Shown: piece by piece, positions 26,268-34,745 of the stretch
Layout: every line of letters begins with the position of its first letter
Numbering within the stretch: the first letter of the stretch is position 1
DNA from: Lachnospiraceae bacterium
GTDB taxonomy: Bacteria; Bacillota; Clostridia; Lachnospirales; Lachnospiraceae
Assembly: GCA_022800815.1 (NCBI GenBank)
Contig: JAAWRC010000004.1
Coordinates: forward strand, 42,670 to 106,669
Length of the DNA: 64,000 nucleotides
Reading direction: 5' to 3'
Notes under the pieces: generated by a model
Told to the model about the DNA's origin: nothing
The model's input: only the letters and a program-made list of their open reading frames with translations
The model's database searches: none
Translations under genes and position numbers: made by a program

Positions 26268-26398
26268 AAAAATACAAGAGAAAAAACGAAGATAAAAGAC
26301 AGAGATAAATACCGTTCATTTTTATAATAATCGATAAACTGTGAAATGTCAAAGGGATTTTTTGCATTTTTTTCAAAAAAAAATCTTTTAAAATCTCA

Positions 26399-26459
26399 TT
26401 GACAGAAAAATAAAACTGTGCTAAATTGGATTAGTAACAACATAGCTATGTACGTACAA
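26399..26459 (+). promoter_or_regulatory. Promoter of the kinase-aldolase operon with GntR operator
   Basis: TTGACA (26399-26404), 17-base spacer, TAAATT (26422-26427), then CTATGTACGTACAA (26446-26459) within the transcribed leader. The 425-bp space 26145-26569 holds these signals and otherwise only AT-rich sequence. An inverted GACCGG/CCGGTC pair lies near 26170-26220. Confidence 0.6.
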
Positions 26460-26569
26460 ACAAAAGAACGGATTAAAAGACTAGAGAGGAGAACTTTGAA
26501 AGGGGGAGCGGACCCCAAAAGGCACGAGAGACAGGGGGCCGGGGAATGCCAGAAGAAAAGGAAAGAGTT

Positions 26570-27562
26570 ATGGATGTTTTAACGGTAGGCATGATGGTAT
26601 GGGACATTCCGATTGCGCCCGTGCCGAAAGGGATCTTTGAGATGGAAAAGGCGGAGATCACCGCACCGGAGCCGACAACGGGGGGAGATGCCCTCAATGT
26701 GGCCGTGACCTTGGCAAAGCTGGGAGGAAAACCGGCGGTCGCAGGGCGGCTGGGCCTGGATGCGAACGGCGATGCCGTGCTCAAGAAGACGGAGGAGGCC
26801 GGAGTCGATATCTCGCAGGTGATCCGGGATGGAGAGGGAAGGACGGCGGTGTCCTATCTGCTGATTGACGAGGAGGGAGAAAAGCATGCGCTCTCCGACA
26901 CGCAGATCTACCACCGGCTGACGGCGGAGGACGTGTCGGACGAGGCGATCGCCCGGTCAAGGCTCGTCTATTTCGGGAGCGCCTTCCAGATGGGGCAGAT
27001 GGATCGGGGCGGGATCTTAAAGCTCTTTAAACGGGCCCACGATTTCGGAAAATGGACGGCCATGGACACGGCGCTGGCGGACGACACGGCGGACAGGGAG
27101 GTCCTCTTGGAGCAGCTTGCCCCGGCCCTCGGGGAGACGGACGTTTTTCTGCCCAGCTACAAAGAGGCGGTCCATCTCTCGGGGGAGGAGACGCCGGAAA
27201 AGATCGCAGAGTTTTTCCAGCCCTTCGGCATCCGGATCTTTGGCGTCAAGCTGGGCGGCGAGGGCTGTTATCTGACGGACTATCAGGAAGCGTACAGACT
27301 GCCCTGCTTTTCGGATTTTCCGGTGAAGGATACCACGGGGGCGGGGGATTCCTTCGTGGGCGGTTTCCTGCGGGGGTTTCTCGCGGGCTGGGACCTGGAA
27401 AGCTGCGGGCGCTTTGCCTGTGCCGTGGCCGCCCACAACGTGTCGGCAAAAGGTGCTGCCGCGGGGGTGCCGGACTTTGATACCGTTCTGAGGTTTTTGA
27501 CGAAAAAGGGATTTGAGATGAAAAAAGGATTTGAGAGGAAGAAACGGGAGGAATCAAAATGA
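26570..27562 (+). CDS. PfkB-family carbohydrate kinase
   Basis: A 330-residue ribokinase-like sugar kinase. It shows the N-terminal GGDALNVAVTLAKLGGKPAV motif (about 40-60) and the C-terminal catalytic DTTGAGDSFVGGFLRG (about 253-268; base Asp in GAGD). The very end repeats KKGFE twice. ATG 26570 has AAAGGAAAG upstream; ATG 26546 in frame is an alternative. The stop overlaps the next aldolase start (ATGA). Kinase followed by aldolase suggests phosphorylation of a ketose (or ketose phosphate) and its cleavage into two trioses; the sugar is not identifiable from sequence. Confidence 0.9.
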   Translation: MDVLTVGMMVWDIPIAPVPKGIFEMEKAEITAPEPTTGGDALNVAVTLAKLGGKPAVAGRLGLDANGDAVLKKTEEAGVDISQVIRDGEGRTAVSYLLIDEEGEKHALSDTQIYHRLTAEDVSDEAIARSRLVYFGSAFQMGQMDRGGILKLFKRAHDFGKWTAMDTALADDTADREVLLEQLAPALGETDVFLPSYKEAVHLSGEETPEKIAEFFQPFGIRIFGVKLGGEGCYLTDYQEAYRLPCFSDFPVKDTTGAGDSFVGGFLRGFLAGWDLESCGRFACAVAAHNVSAKGAAAGVPDFDTVLRFLTKKGFEMKKGFERKKREESK

Positions 27563-28407
27563 ACTTTGTACCGATGAAGGAAATTTTAAAACTGGCGGAA
27601 GAAAAGAACGTGGGATACGGCGGCTACGTGTTCTGGTCCTATGAGGTGGCGAGGGCTGCGGCGGAGGCTGCGTCCGAGCGGAACGTGCCGCTGATTCTGA
27701 TGTGCGGGCAGGGGGAGATCGACATGATGGGCGGCTTTGAGGGGACGGCACGGACGGCGGCGGCCGCCTGCAAAAACGCCTCGGTCCCGGTGGCGCTCCA
27801 TCTGGATCACTCGCTGAGCTTTGAAGCCTGCAATGCGGCCATCAATGCCGGATTTTCCTCCGTGATGATCGATCGTTCCGCACTGCCCTTTGAGGAAAAT
27901 ATCAGGGAGACAAAGAAGGTGGTGGAACGTGCCCATGCGGCCGGCGTCACGGTGGAGGGAGAGCTGGGACGCCTGGCTGGCGAGGAGGGCGACATTGCGG
28001 TGAAAGGGCCGGAGGCGGCCCAGACAGATCCGGAGGAGGCGAGGGAATTTGTGGCCCGCACCGGGATCGACTGCCTGGCGGTCAGCATCGGCACCCAGCA
28101 CGGACAGTACCGGTTTGAGCCGAAGCTCAATCTGGAGAGGTTAAAAAAGATCAAAGCGGCCGTGGACGTCCCGCTGGTCCTTCACGGAGGCTCCGGCACG
28201 CCCATGGAGCAGGTACAGGAATCCATCCGGAACGGGATCCGGAAGATCAACATCTGCACGGACATCGTGATCGCCATGGGACAGCAGTATGTCCGGACGC
28301 AGGCGGAGGATGGCTTCCGTTATTCCACGGCCAGTCTGTTCCTTCCGGCATACGAGGCGGCGAAGAAAGAGATCTCCGGAAAAATGAAGGCATTTTTGCT
28401 GCAATAA
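27559..28407 (+). CDS. Class II ketose-bisphosphate-type aldolase, paralogue 1
   Basis: 282-residue zinc aldolase of the GatY/IolJ/FbaA superfamily. The catalytic Asp83 and zinc ligands His84, His181 and His209 are present, with Glu135 in the position equivalent to fba. It is translationally coupled to the PfkB kinase and followed 12 bases later by a GntR regulator. It differs from fba (8906) in substrate loop and length (EIDMMGGFE, GTQHGQYRFEPKL), and is very close to the second aldolase at 33878. Likely reaction: retro-aldol cleavage of the phosphosugar made by the kinase. Confidence 0.9.
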   Translation: MNFVPMKEILKLAEEKNVGYGGYVFWSYEVARAAAEAASERNVPLILMCGQGEIDMMGGFEGTARTAAAACKNASVPVALHLDHSLSFEACNAAINAGFSSVMIDRSALPFEENIRETKKVVERAHAAGVTVEGELGRLAGEEGDIAVKGPEAAQTDPEEAREFVARTGIDCLAVSIGTQHGQYRFEPKLNLERLKKIKAAVDVPLVLHGGSGTPMEQVQESIRNGIRKINICTDIVIAMGQQYVRTQAEDGFRYSTASLFLPAYEAAKKEISGKMKAFLLQ

Positions 28408-28419
28408 AGGGGAATGGGC

Positions 28420-29217
28420 ATGAGACAGGGAACGATACCAGGGCTGGATAAATCGAGTCCGATCCCGCTGTATTTCCAGCTTGAAAACTGGCTGCTGGAA
28501 GAGATAAAAAACGGCACCTATCCGGTAGGGCAGTGCATACCGCCGGAGAGCCGGCTGAAAGAGATGTTCGGCGTCAGCAGGACGACGGTGCGCCAGGCGA
28601 TCAACAAGCTGATCGAGTCGGGCCGGCTGGCACGGAACGGGACAAAGGGGACGATCGTCACGGTGCCGGGGAAAAAAAGCGCCAGCATCCGTTCTATGGA
28701 GCCCTTTAACCGGCAGATCGTCCGGGCCGGTCAGGTTCCGAGGACCGAGGTCCTGAAGCTTCAGATCATCCAGGCCGACGAGTTTCTGGCGGAGAAACTC
28801 CAGATCAGCCCGGGGAGCAGGGTGATCTCCATGTTCCGGCGCCGGTTCGCCGACGACGTGGCAGTCATGACGCTCCAGAGCTTCCTTCCCTATGAGACAT
28901 GCAGTTTTATTTTGGATCACGATTTTACATGGGAATCCCTCTACGAGGTCCTGTCCCTGAAAGAGGACAGGAAGCCCTACGGAGTCAAACAGAGCGTGGA
29001 GGCACAGTTCCCCACGTCGGAGGATGTCAAGCTTTTCAATATGGAGACCGTCAAACCCATTCTGAGCTTCGAGTGTCAGGACAGGAATGCGGCAGGGGAG
29101 ATCGTCTCTTACAACCTGCTCCGCTACCGGGGGGACTGCATGAGGTTTGAAGTGGACGTGGTAGAGGGAACCGCCGACAGGAGCTTCTGTCCCCTGGAGG
29201 CGGTAGAGAGAACGTAG
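28420..29217 (+). CDS. GntR-family regulator with UTRA domain (HutC subfamily), paralogue 1
   Basis: 265 residues. The N-terminal winged helix (about 13-82) includes PLYFQLENWLLEEIKNGTY and GVSRTTVRQAINKLIESGRL; the ligand-binding UTRA domain follows (about 100-255). ATG 28420 is preferred over 28414 for spacing from AAAGGGG. It sits inside the sugar operon, between an aldolase and the ABC transporter genes, and is clearly related to the divergent regulator at 32980. The likely targets are the two CTATGTACGTACAA sites at 26254 and 26446; GntR proteins bind such short palindromes. Confidence 0.9.
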   Translation: MRQGTIPGLDKSSPIPLYFQLENWLLEEIKNGTYPVGQCIPPESRLKEMFGVSRTTVRQAINKLIESGRLARNGTKGTIVTVPGKKSASIRSMEPFNRQIVRAGQVPRTEVLKLQIIQADEFLAEKLQISPGSRVISMFRRRFADDVAVMTLQSFLPYETCSFILDHDFTWESLYEVLSLKEDRKPYGVKQSVEAQFPTSEDVKLFNMETVKPILSFECQDRNAAGEIVSYNLLRYRGDCMRFEVDVVEGTADRSFCPLEAVERT

Positions 29218-29229
29218 TGAGGTGATAGT

Positions 29230-30738
29230 TTGGAGAACAGCTATATTTTAGAGTGCGAGGGGATATCCAAGGCTTTCGGCGGCACGCAGGCCCTGGCCGA
29301 CGTGGAGCTCCATATAAAAAAGGGGGAGGTCCATGCGCTTCTGGGAGAGAACGGTGCGGGGAAATCCACGCTGATGAAGATCATCATCGGGCTGTACAAG
29401 GCAGACCAGGGCTCCATTACCTTTGAGGGGAAGCCCTATTCCGCCAGGGGCCCGGCGGACGCCATGGCGGCGGGGATCTCCATGATCCATCAGGAATTAA
29501 ACCCGGAGCCCTATCTCACCATTGCCGAGAGCATCTTCCTGAACAGGGAGGACGTAAAAAAGGGGATCCATTTCCTGGACAAAAAAAAGACCAACGAGCG
29601 GGCGGAAAAGATCCTGAGGGAGTTTGATTTTCCAAAGGGTGCCAGGACCATGATGGAGGATCTGACCCTGGCCCAGATGCAGATGGTGGAGATCATCAAG
29701 GCGGTATCCTGTGATTCCAGGGTCATCATCATGGATGAGCCGACCTCCTCCCTGGACAGCGAGGAGACGGAGCATCTGTTTGGCACGATCCGGGGCTTAA
29801 AAGAAAAAGGCGTGGCCATCATCTACATATCCCACCGGATGGAGGAGATTTTCGAGATCTGTGACCGGGTGTCCGTATTCCGGGACGGCCGCTATGTGGG
29901 AAGCCGGGAGATGGAAGGCGTCACCACAAAGGAACTGATCTCCATGATGGTGGGCCGCACGGTGGAGAACGTATTTCCCAAACAGGAATGTCCCATCGGG
30001 GACGTGGTCTTCCGGGTGGAGCATCTGTCCGGGAAGGGTTTTGAGGACATTTCCTTTGAGGTGCGCGCAGGGGAGATCCTGGGGATCTCCGGCCTGGTGG
30101 GTTCGGGGCGGAGCGAGACCATGCGGGCGATCTTCGGCCTGGACCCTCTGACGGGGGGAAAGATCTATCTGGAGGGGAAGGAGATCGTCATCAAGAGTGC
30201 CGGGGACGCCATTGCGAAGGGCATCGCCATGGTCAATGAGGACCGAAAAACCTACGGTCTCTGTCTTTTCCGCTCCCTCAGAGAAAATATTTCCCTTCCG
30301 AACCTGAAGCGGAAGCAGAAACGATTCATCCTGAACCAGAGACGGGAGAAGGAAGAAGTCCTGGAGGTCTCGAAAAAGCTGACGGTGAAGGCTGCGGGGA
30401 TCGAGGCCGACGCCTACTCCCTTTCCGGAGGGAACCAGCAGAAGGTGGTCCTTTCCAAGTGGATCATGGCAGAGCCGAAGGTGCTGATCCTGGACGAGCC
30501 GACCAGGGGCGTGGACGTGGGCGCCAAGTCGGAGATCCATACCCTGATGTGCCGGTTTGCGGCCCAGGGCATGGCGATCATCATGATCTCCTCGGAGCTT
30601 CCGGAGGTCATGGGGATGAGCGACCGGATCCTGATCTACCACGAGGGCAGGCTCAACGGCGAAGTGTCCAGGCGGGAGATCTTGAGCGGCGGCGTCACCC
30701 AGGAAGTCATTTTGGCAAAAGAGTTCGGTGGAAAATAG
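29230..30738 (+). CDS. Sugar ABC transporter ATPase (RbsA/MglA type, double domain)
   Basis: 502 residues with two ATPase domains. In the first, Walker A is GENGAGKST (39-47); in the second, Walker A is degenerate (GLVGSGRSE, near 289) while the signature LSGGNQQK is strong (near 397). This is the usual make-up of ribose/galactoside ATPases. The TTG start at 29230 follows GTGAGGTGATAG. It lies in one operon with the permease (30752) and binding lipoprotein (31800) downstream, forming a complete monosaccharide importer for the kinase-aldolase pathway. Confidence 0.93.
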   Translation: MENSYILECEGISKAFGGTQALADVELHIKKGEVHALLGENGAGKSTLMKIIIGLYKADQGSITFEGKPYSARGPADAMAAGISMIHQELNPEPYLTIAESIFLNREDVKKGIHFLDKKKTNERAEKILREFDFPKGARTMMEDLTLAQMQMVEIIKAVSCDSRVIIMDEPTSSLDSEETEHLFGTIRGLKEKGVAIIYISHRMEEIFEICDRVSVFRDGRYVGSREMEGVTTKELISMMVGRTVENVFPKQECPIGDVVFRVEHLSGKGFEDISFEVRAGEILGISGLVGSGRSETMRAIFGLDPLTGGKIYLEGKEIVIKSAGDAIAKGIAMVNEDRKTYGLCLFRSLRENISLPNLKRKQKRFILNQRREKEEVLEVSKKLTVKAAGIEADAYSLSGGNQQKVVLSKWIMAEPKVLILDEPTRGVDVGAKSEIHTLMCRFAAQGMAIIMISSELPEVMGMSDRILIYHEGRLNGEVSRREILSGGVTQEVILAKEFGGK

Positions 30739-30751
30739 AGGAGGAATCACG

Positions 30752-31723
30752 GTGGAGAAAAAAGAGAAAAAGATATTGGGGATGACACAGGACGAATTTC
30801 GCCTGTTCCGAAAACGCTATGGGATTGCGATGGTCATGGTGGCCATGATCATCATCCTGTCGATCGTTTCACCGACCTTCCGCACGGCGGGGAACGTGGT
30901 GAGCATCGCCCTCCAGGTGTCCATAAACGGGATCCTGGCCCTGGGGGTCGTGTTCGTGATCACGGCAGGGGGGATCGATCTGTCCATCGGTTCCATGCTG
31001 GCTCTGACCAGCGTCATCATCGGCCTCGTGTTGAATGCGACGGGGAGCATCCCGCTGGCCTGCATCGTCTCCGTTGCGGCGACGACCTTCTGCGGGTTCG
31101 TGAACGGTGCGCTGATCGCAAAATTCAACATGTTTCCCTTTGTGGTGACCCTGTCGACCCAGCTGGTGATCCGGGGGCTTGGATATGTCCTCTCCGGCGG
31201 CTATTCCATGTCCCTGGCCAATGCGGACTTCAAGATGATCGGCGCCGGAAAGCTTGCCGGGATCCCCTACCCGGTGTTCATCTGGCTGGCGGTAGCGGTG
31301 ATGGCCTACCTGCTTATGCACTGGACCAAGTTCGGACGTTATATCTATGCGGTCGGCGGCAATATCAACGCCGCGGAGGCCTCCGGCGTGGACGTGTTCT
31401 GGACGAGGACGAAATCCTTCGTGATCAGCGGGTTCTGCACCGGCGTCGCCGGGATCATCATGACAAGCCGCATTTCTGCGGCCCAGCCCAACATCGGCGT
31501 GGGTTATGAGACGGACGCCATTGCGGCCTGCGTCATCGGCGGCACGTCCTTTGCCGGCGGCATCGCGACCATACCGGGGACCATGATCGGCATCGTGATC
31601 ATCGGCCTGATCTACAACGGCATGAACCTTCTAGGGATCAGCTCCTACTGGCAGACCATCACCAAGGGGCTTCTCATCATCGGGGCCGTGATGCTGGACA
31701 TGTTCACAAACAAGAGGAAATAG
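30752..31723 (+). CDS. Sugar ABC transporter permease (RbsC type)
   Basis: 323-residue membrane protein with 8-10 predicted helices and the family motifs GGIDLSIGSMLALT (near 75) and ASGVDVFWTRTKSFVISG (near 215), plus IGGTSFAGGIATIPGT near the C-terminus. GTG 30752 is chosen because GAGGAGG lies 8 bases upstream; the longer frame overlaps the ATPase gene. It is the transmembrane subunit of the importer. Confidence 0.92.
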   Translation: MEKKEKKILGMTQDEFRLFRKRYGIAMVMVAMIIILSIVSPTFRTAGNVVSIALQVSINGILALGVVFVITAGGIDLSIGSMLALTSVIIGLVLNATGSIPLACIVSVAATTFCGFVNGALIAKFNMFPFVVTLSTQLVIRGLGYVLSGGYSMSLANADFKMIGAGKLAGIPYPVFIWLAVAVMAYLLMHWTKFGRYIYAVGGNINAAEASGVDVFWTRTKSFVISGFCTGVAGIIMTSRISAAQPNIGVGYETDAIAACVIGGTSFAGGIATIPGTMIGIVIIGLIYNGMNLLGISSYWQTITKGLLIIGAVMLDMFTNKRK

Positions 31724-31799
31724 GGCAAATCCCATAAAACAGCACTTATCCCATAAGGGTTAAGGATAGAAAACAATAAAAAAGGAGGAAAAGATTGAA

Positions 31800-32885
31800 A
31801 TGAGGAACAGGAAGAAACTGACAGCGGTTTTACTGACGGCGGTGATGGCACTTAGCCTGGCGGCCTGCGGCGGAGGGAAGGAGGAGACGACGGCTCCCGA
31901 GACCAAGGCGGCCCAGGAGAGCAAGGCGGAGGAGCCGGCCCAGACAAAAGCGGAGGAGCCGGCTAAGACAGAGGCAGAGGAGCCCTCCGGCGCAGCGGCG
32001 GGCGGCGACGTGAACGGCGACGGCAAGATCATCGTGGGCTATATTGCCAAGAACACGGTCGATGCCTTCCATGCGACCCTGAACAAGACGGCGGAGGAGA
32101 AACTGGACGCCCTGGTATCCGCCGGGACCATCGATGAGTGGAAGATGTTGGACGGCCAGTCCGATCCGATCATCCAATGCAACCTGCTGGAGGATGCGCT
32201 GAACATGGGCTGCGACCTGATCGTTCTGCTCCCCGCGGAGGCGGCCGGTTCCGCACCGATCCTTGACCGTTGTAATGAGGAGGGGATCCCCTGCCTGGTG
32301 GTAAATTCCATGACGGACAATACGGAGGAGCTGGCAACCGCATTTGTGGGCTCCGACGACGTACAGGCGGGCGAGATGATGGCCGAGTTTGTCCAGTCTG
32401 CGTTCCCGGAGGGCGGCAAGTACGCCCATGTACAGGGCGTGATCGGAAACTCTGCGCAGATTCAGAGAAGCGAGGGGATCCACAACGTTCTGGATGCCGA
32501 CGAAGGATGGGAGATGATGGATGAGCAGTCCGGCGAGTGGCAGGCGGAGAAGGCCGTCCGCTTTGCGGAAGACTGGCTGGGCCGCTGGGGCGACGAGCTG
32601 CTTGCGATCATCTGTGAGGACGACGGTTCCTCTGCGGCAGTACAGACGACGATGAACTCCAAGGGCAGGACCGACATGGTCTGCATCGGCGTGAACGGCG
32701 AGGCGGCGGCCCTTGACATGATCTCCAAGGGCGAAATGCAGGCGACGATCTATCAGGACGGCGCAGGGCAAGTGGGTAAAGCTGTTGAGCTGATTCCCGA
32801 CATCCTTGCCGGCAAGAGCGTGGAAAAATCCTATATGATCGACTTTGTCCTGATCACCAAGGACAACGTGGATCAGTACAAGTAA
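31800..32885 (+). CDS. Sugar ABC transporter substrate-binding lipoprotein (RbsB type)
   Basis: 361 residues. The lipoprotein signal ends LSLAACGGG, with Cys at about 22. A low-complexity linker follows, built of three imperfect units around KAEEP (about 35-60), and then a periplasmic-binding-protein type 1 domain (IIVGYIAKNTVDAFHATLNK, and on). AAGGAGGAAAAG precedes the ATG by a rather long gap. It is the last gene of the importer operon; a GC-rich hairpin follows. The ligand is presumably the sugar used by the neighbouring kinase and aldolases. Confidence 0.92.
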   Translation: MRNRKKLTAVLLTAVMALSLAACGGGKEETTAPETKAAQESKAEEPAQTKAEEPAKTEAEEPSGAAAGGDVNGDGKIIVGYIAKNTVDAFHATLNKTAEEKLDALVSAGTIDEWKMLDGQSDPIIQCNLLEDALNMGCDLIVLLPAEAAGSAPILDRCNEEGIPCLVVNSMTDNTEELATAFVGSDDVQAGEMMAEFVQSAFPEGGKYAHVQGVIGNSAQIQRSEGIHNVLDADEGWEMMDEQSGEWQAEKAVRFAEDWLGRWGDELLAIICEDDGSSAAVQTTMNSKGRTDMVCIGVNGEAAALDMISKGEMQATIYQDGAGQVGKAVELIPDILAGKSVEKSYMIDFVLITKDNVDQYK

Positions 32886-32915
32886 ACGGAAAATGCAAGT
32901 GAGAAGCAGCAGTTA

Positions 32916-32944
32916 CCGGGCCGCCGCAGCGTGCAGCGGCCCGG
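32916..32944 (+). terminator. Probable terminator of the sugar ABC operon
   Basis: CCGGGCCGC (32916-32924) pairs with GCGGCCCGG (32936-32944), but the T-run behind is short and interrupted. Confidence 0.5.
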
Positions 32945-32979
32945 AGTCCTGTTTTGTCTGCAAGAGGGATTGCTCCGGT

Positions 32980-33735
32980 TCACTCCCGGCAGACTTCCAC
33001 TTCGTACTTACAGAAATCTCCGTGATAACGGGAAAACGCATAGTCGATTATAAGGTTGTCCCGCGTCCTGGAGATCGTGCAGAAATTTAAAAGCGGCTTC
33101 CCGGGACTGACGCCCAAAAGCTCTGCGTCGCGGGCGGTGGCTTCCTCGGCGGAGATGATGTTTTTCACCATGCAGGGGGCGGTCTCCGATTTTTGGGAGA
33201 GGATCTCGTAGAGGGATTCTTTTTCAAAGTCGTGGCTCAGTATGTAGCTGCAGAGGGAGTAGGGGATGTAGTTCTGCAGGGTGACCAGGGGAGTGTCGTC
33301 GGCAAAGCGGCGTCTGGACAGATAAATGATCTTGTCGCCGGGAGCAAGCTCCAGCCATCCGGCCTGGGTTTTATTGGCGGAGATCACTTTTAAGTCGAGA
33401 AGCTCTGTGCGGGCTGTTTTTCCGGCTTTGTTTACCTGCTGATAGAAAGGCTCGAAAGAACGGATATTGTTGGAGGGAAGTTTTTCCTTTGGAAGCGTCA
33501 CGAAGGTCCCTTTGCTGGTCCTGCGCTCCAGTCGGCCTTCCTGGACCAGCTCTGAGATTGCCTGGCGGATCGTGGTGCGGCTCAGGTTAAATCTGTCCCG
33601 GATCTCCATTTCTGTCGGGATGCAGCTTCCGACTGGGTAGGTCCCGTTTTGGATCTCCTGGAGGATAAAGCCTTTCAGCTGGTAATAAAGCGGAATGGGA
33701 GTGGACCGATCCAAACGGTAATTAGCGAAAATCAT
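32980..33735 (-). CDS. GntR-family regulator with UTRA domain (HutC subfamily), paralogue 2
   Basis: 251 residues. The winged helix spans about 8-80 (LYYQLKGFILQEIQNGTYPVG, then FNLSRTTIRQAISELVQEG) and the UTRA domain about 95-245. It matches the regulator at 28420 in every block, including the odd RSFEPF/RSMEPF and RRRFADD stretches, so the two are recent paralogues. The start at 33735 has AAAGGAGAAC upstream; the longer frame has no ribosome site. It is divergent from the second aldolase, with a shared 142-bp promoter region. Which of the two regulators uses the TGTACGTACA sites is open. Confidence 0.9.
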   Translation of the reverse strand: MIFANYRLDRSTPIPLYYQLKGFILQEIQNGTYPVGSCIPTEMEIRDRFNLSRTTIRQAISELVQEGRLERRTSKGTFVTLPKEKLPSNNIRSFEPFYQQVNKAGKTARTELLDLKVISANKTQAGWLELAPGDKIIYLSRRRFADDTPLVTLQNYIPYSLCSYILSHDFEKESLYEILSQKSETAPCMVKNIISAEEATARDAELLGVSPGKPLLNFCTISRTRDNLIIDYAFSRYHGDFCKYEVEVCRE

Positions 33736-33877
33736 GTTGTTCTCCTTTATGTGTGCGTAAATTTTTGTTCTTATTATAATAGGAAACAGGTGGAAAGACA
33801 ACCAAAAAACGTACCGCAGAAGGAAGGAATATCATGATGTAGAGACAAAAAATCTGAAAGAAACGAGGAATAAAAAC

Positions 33878-34735
33878 ATGAGATTTGTGCCAATGAAGGA
33901 TTTATTGCTGCTGGCAGGGAAAAAGGGGATCGCATACGGGGCCTTTGAGTTCTGGTCGGTGGAGACGGCGAGGGCGGCCATAAATGCGGGCTCCAGGCTG
34001 GGACTCCCCGTGATCCTACAATGCGGACAGACGGAGATCGACATGATGGGCGGTTTCGAGGCGACCGCAGCCACGGTGAGGATTGCGGCTGCGGATACGA
34101 AGGTGCCGATTGCGCTTCATCTGGACCATTCCCTGAGCTATGAAGCCTGCAATGCGGCCATCGACGCCGGTTTCTCCTCCGTCATGATCGATATGTCCGC
34201 AAGGCCCCTGGAGGAAAACATAGAAGAGACCGTCCGGGTCGCAGAGCGGGCCCGCCCGGAGGGCGTGACCGTGGAGGCGGAACTGGGACGCCTGGTCGGG
34301 GAGGAGGGCGCCATCGCAGTCAAAGGGCCGGAGGCGGCGCAGACAGATCCAAAGGAGGCAGAACGGTTTGTAAGAGAGACGGGGATCGACTGCCTGGCGG
34401 TCAGCATCGGCACCCAGCACGGCCAGTACCGGTTTGAACCAAAACTGAATATCGAACGGCTGAAGAAGATCCGGGAGGCTGTCCGCATCCCGCTGGTGCT
34501 CCACGGCGGCTCCGGGACTCCCATGGGACAGGTCCAGGAAGCGATCCGCAACGGGATCAATAAGGTGAACATCTGCACGGACATTGTCGTGGCCATGGGA
34601 GAGCAGTACACAAGGACGCAGGGAGCGGAGGACTTTCGGTATACGACGGCAAACCTGTTCACGCCGGCCTGCGAGGCGGCGGAGCGGGTGATTACGGAGA
34701 AGATGAGGGCCTTTGCCCTGAAGGACCTGTATTGA
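33878..34735 (+). CDS. Class II ketose-bisphosphate-type aldolase, paralogue 2
   Basis: 285 residues with the same active-site residues as paralogue 1 (Asp83, His84, Glu135, His181, His209) and near-identical segments such as EIDMMGGFEATA and AVKGPEAAQTDP. It is followed 10 bases later by an aldo-keto reductase. Two aldolases in one locus may act on different stereoisomers, on differently phosphorylated forms, or be redundant; the sequence does not decide. Confidence 0.9.
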   Translation: MRFVPMKDLLLLAGKKGIAYGAFEFWSVETARAAINAGSRLGLPVILQCGQTEIDMMGGFEATAATVRIAAADTKVPIALHLDHSLSYEACNAAIDAGFSSVMIDMSARPLEENIEETVRVAERARPEGVTVEAELGRLVGEEGAIAVKGPEAAQTDPKEAERFVRETGIDCLAVSIGTQHGQYRFEPKLNIERLKKIREAVRIPLVLHGGSGTPMGQVQEAIRNGINKVNICTDIVVAMGEQYTRTQGAEDFRYTTANLFTPACEAAERVITEKMRAFALKDLY

Positions 34736-34745
34736 GGGAGGACTT

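Noticed and set aside
32906..33090. 65-codon plus-strand ORF downstream of the sugar-binding lipoprotein
   Set aside because: It overlaps the hairpin and the convergent GntR gene and has no supporting features.
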